NCBI GenBank assembly: GCA_913053815.1
Contig: CAJXGK010000017.1
Span: 1 to 13,849 of the forward strand
Length of the DNA: 13,849 bases
Source of the DNA: an uncultured Rhodanobacteraceae bacterium
GTDB lineage: Bacteria > Pseudomonadota > Gammaproteobacteria > Xanthomonadales > Rhodanobacteraceae
Reading direction: 5' to 3'
Part shown: piece after piece, positions 13,652-13,849 of the stretch
Numbering within the stretch: the stretch's first letter is position 1
Layout of the letters: the number at the start of each line of letters is the position of its first letter
Translations under genes and position numbers: made by a program
The notes under the pieces: model-generated
Database searches by the model: none
What the model was told of the DNA's origin: nothing
The model's input: only the letters and a program-made list of their open reading frames with translations

Positions 13652-13849
13652 ATGGATACAGTTCGACTCAGCAACAACGTAAGCCGGCTCTGGGATGATG
13701 AAGTGGTGCCTCGGTTGGCCGAATACATCCGTATTCCCAACACGTCCCCCATGTTCGACCCTGACTGGGAGGTCCATGGTCACATGGGTGCTGGCGCTGC
13801 TCGGGGCGTATCTGGCGGTTTATTTATTTTAAATTTTAAGCGGGAGTAA
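13652..13849 (+). pseudogene. N-terminal fragment of an M20 metallopeptidase, broken near residue 45
   Basis: The first 45 or so residues (MDTVRLSNNVSRLWDDEVVP, then LAEYIRIPNTSPMFDPDWEVHGHM) match the N-terminus of M20-family peptidases/deacylases of about 450 residues. After residue 45 (about 13786) the sequence stops resembling the family and ends at a TAA on the last bases of the window. The metal-binding histidine and aspartate/glutamate motifs lie beyond the break, so this product could not be active. The bases after the break read well in another frame (from 13776) as a hydrophobic C-terminal helix, MVTWVLALLGAYLAVYLF, followed by a stop and GCGGGAG-like ribosome site. That suggests two unrelated pieces joined here by deletion or by assembly error. 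Confidence 0.6.

Noticed and set aside
1..13849. tRNA, rRNA or CRISPR array
   Set aside because: I looked for cloverleaf-like ends, rRNA-like conserved blocks and regularly spaced direct repeats and saw none.

Overview
The window is a stretch of gammaproteobacterial chromosome. The S11-S4-alpha-L17 ribosomal/RNA polymerase block, the 25-bp palindrome next to an IscR-class regulator, and the protein sequences (S4, alpha and L17 are close to the E. coli forms from end to end) all point to Gammaproteobacteria. I cannot fix the genus. Base composition is moderately GC-rich and even, with no sharp compositional island.

Layout. Positions 1-2150 hold the end of the alpha operon: rpsK (3' end only), rpsD, rpoA and rplQ, closed by a clear intrinsic terminator near 2171-2207. 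A new two-gene unit follows, dsbB (membrane disulfide-bond oxidoreductase) and a class II DAHP synthase (first step of the shikimate pathway), joined by a one-base stop/start overlap. Positions 4182-4522 are non-coding and hold two stem-loop structures, one of them a large interrupted inverted repeat resembling a dispersed extragenic palindrome.

The centre (4563-12047) is one long, tightly packed SUF iron-sulfur cluster assembly operon: sufR-type Rrf2 regulator, sufB, a SAM-dependent methyltransferase, sufC, sufD, sufS, sufU, a GNAT acetyltransferase and a Rieske-type ferredoxin. SufBCD is the scaffold/ATPase complex. SufS takes sulfur from cysteine, and SufU (in place of SufE) is the likely sulfur acceptor. 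The regulator has the three cysteines of IscR (C92, C98, C104), and a 25-bp palindrome just ahead of it is a good candidate operator, suggesting autoregulation by cluster status. The two enzymes without an obvious Fe-S role, the methyltransferase between sufB and sufC and the acetyltransferase between sufU and the Rieske gene, are the most interesting part of the window. Two very short candidate reading frames fill the only sizeable gaps inside the operon.

Downstream, 12048-12399 has no gene I can support. A RimJ/RimL-type acetyltransferase lies on the minus strand, followed by a stretch rich in inverted repeats, a small secreted helix-hairpin-helix (ComEA-like) protein on the minus strand, and a divergent reading frame that begins like an M20 metallopeptidase but abruptly changes to unrelated sequence and stops at the last base of the window. 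That last feature is either a real deletion scar or an assembly chimera.
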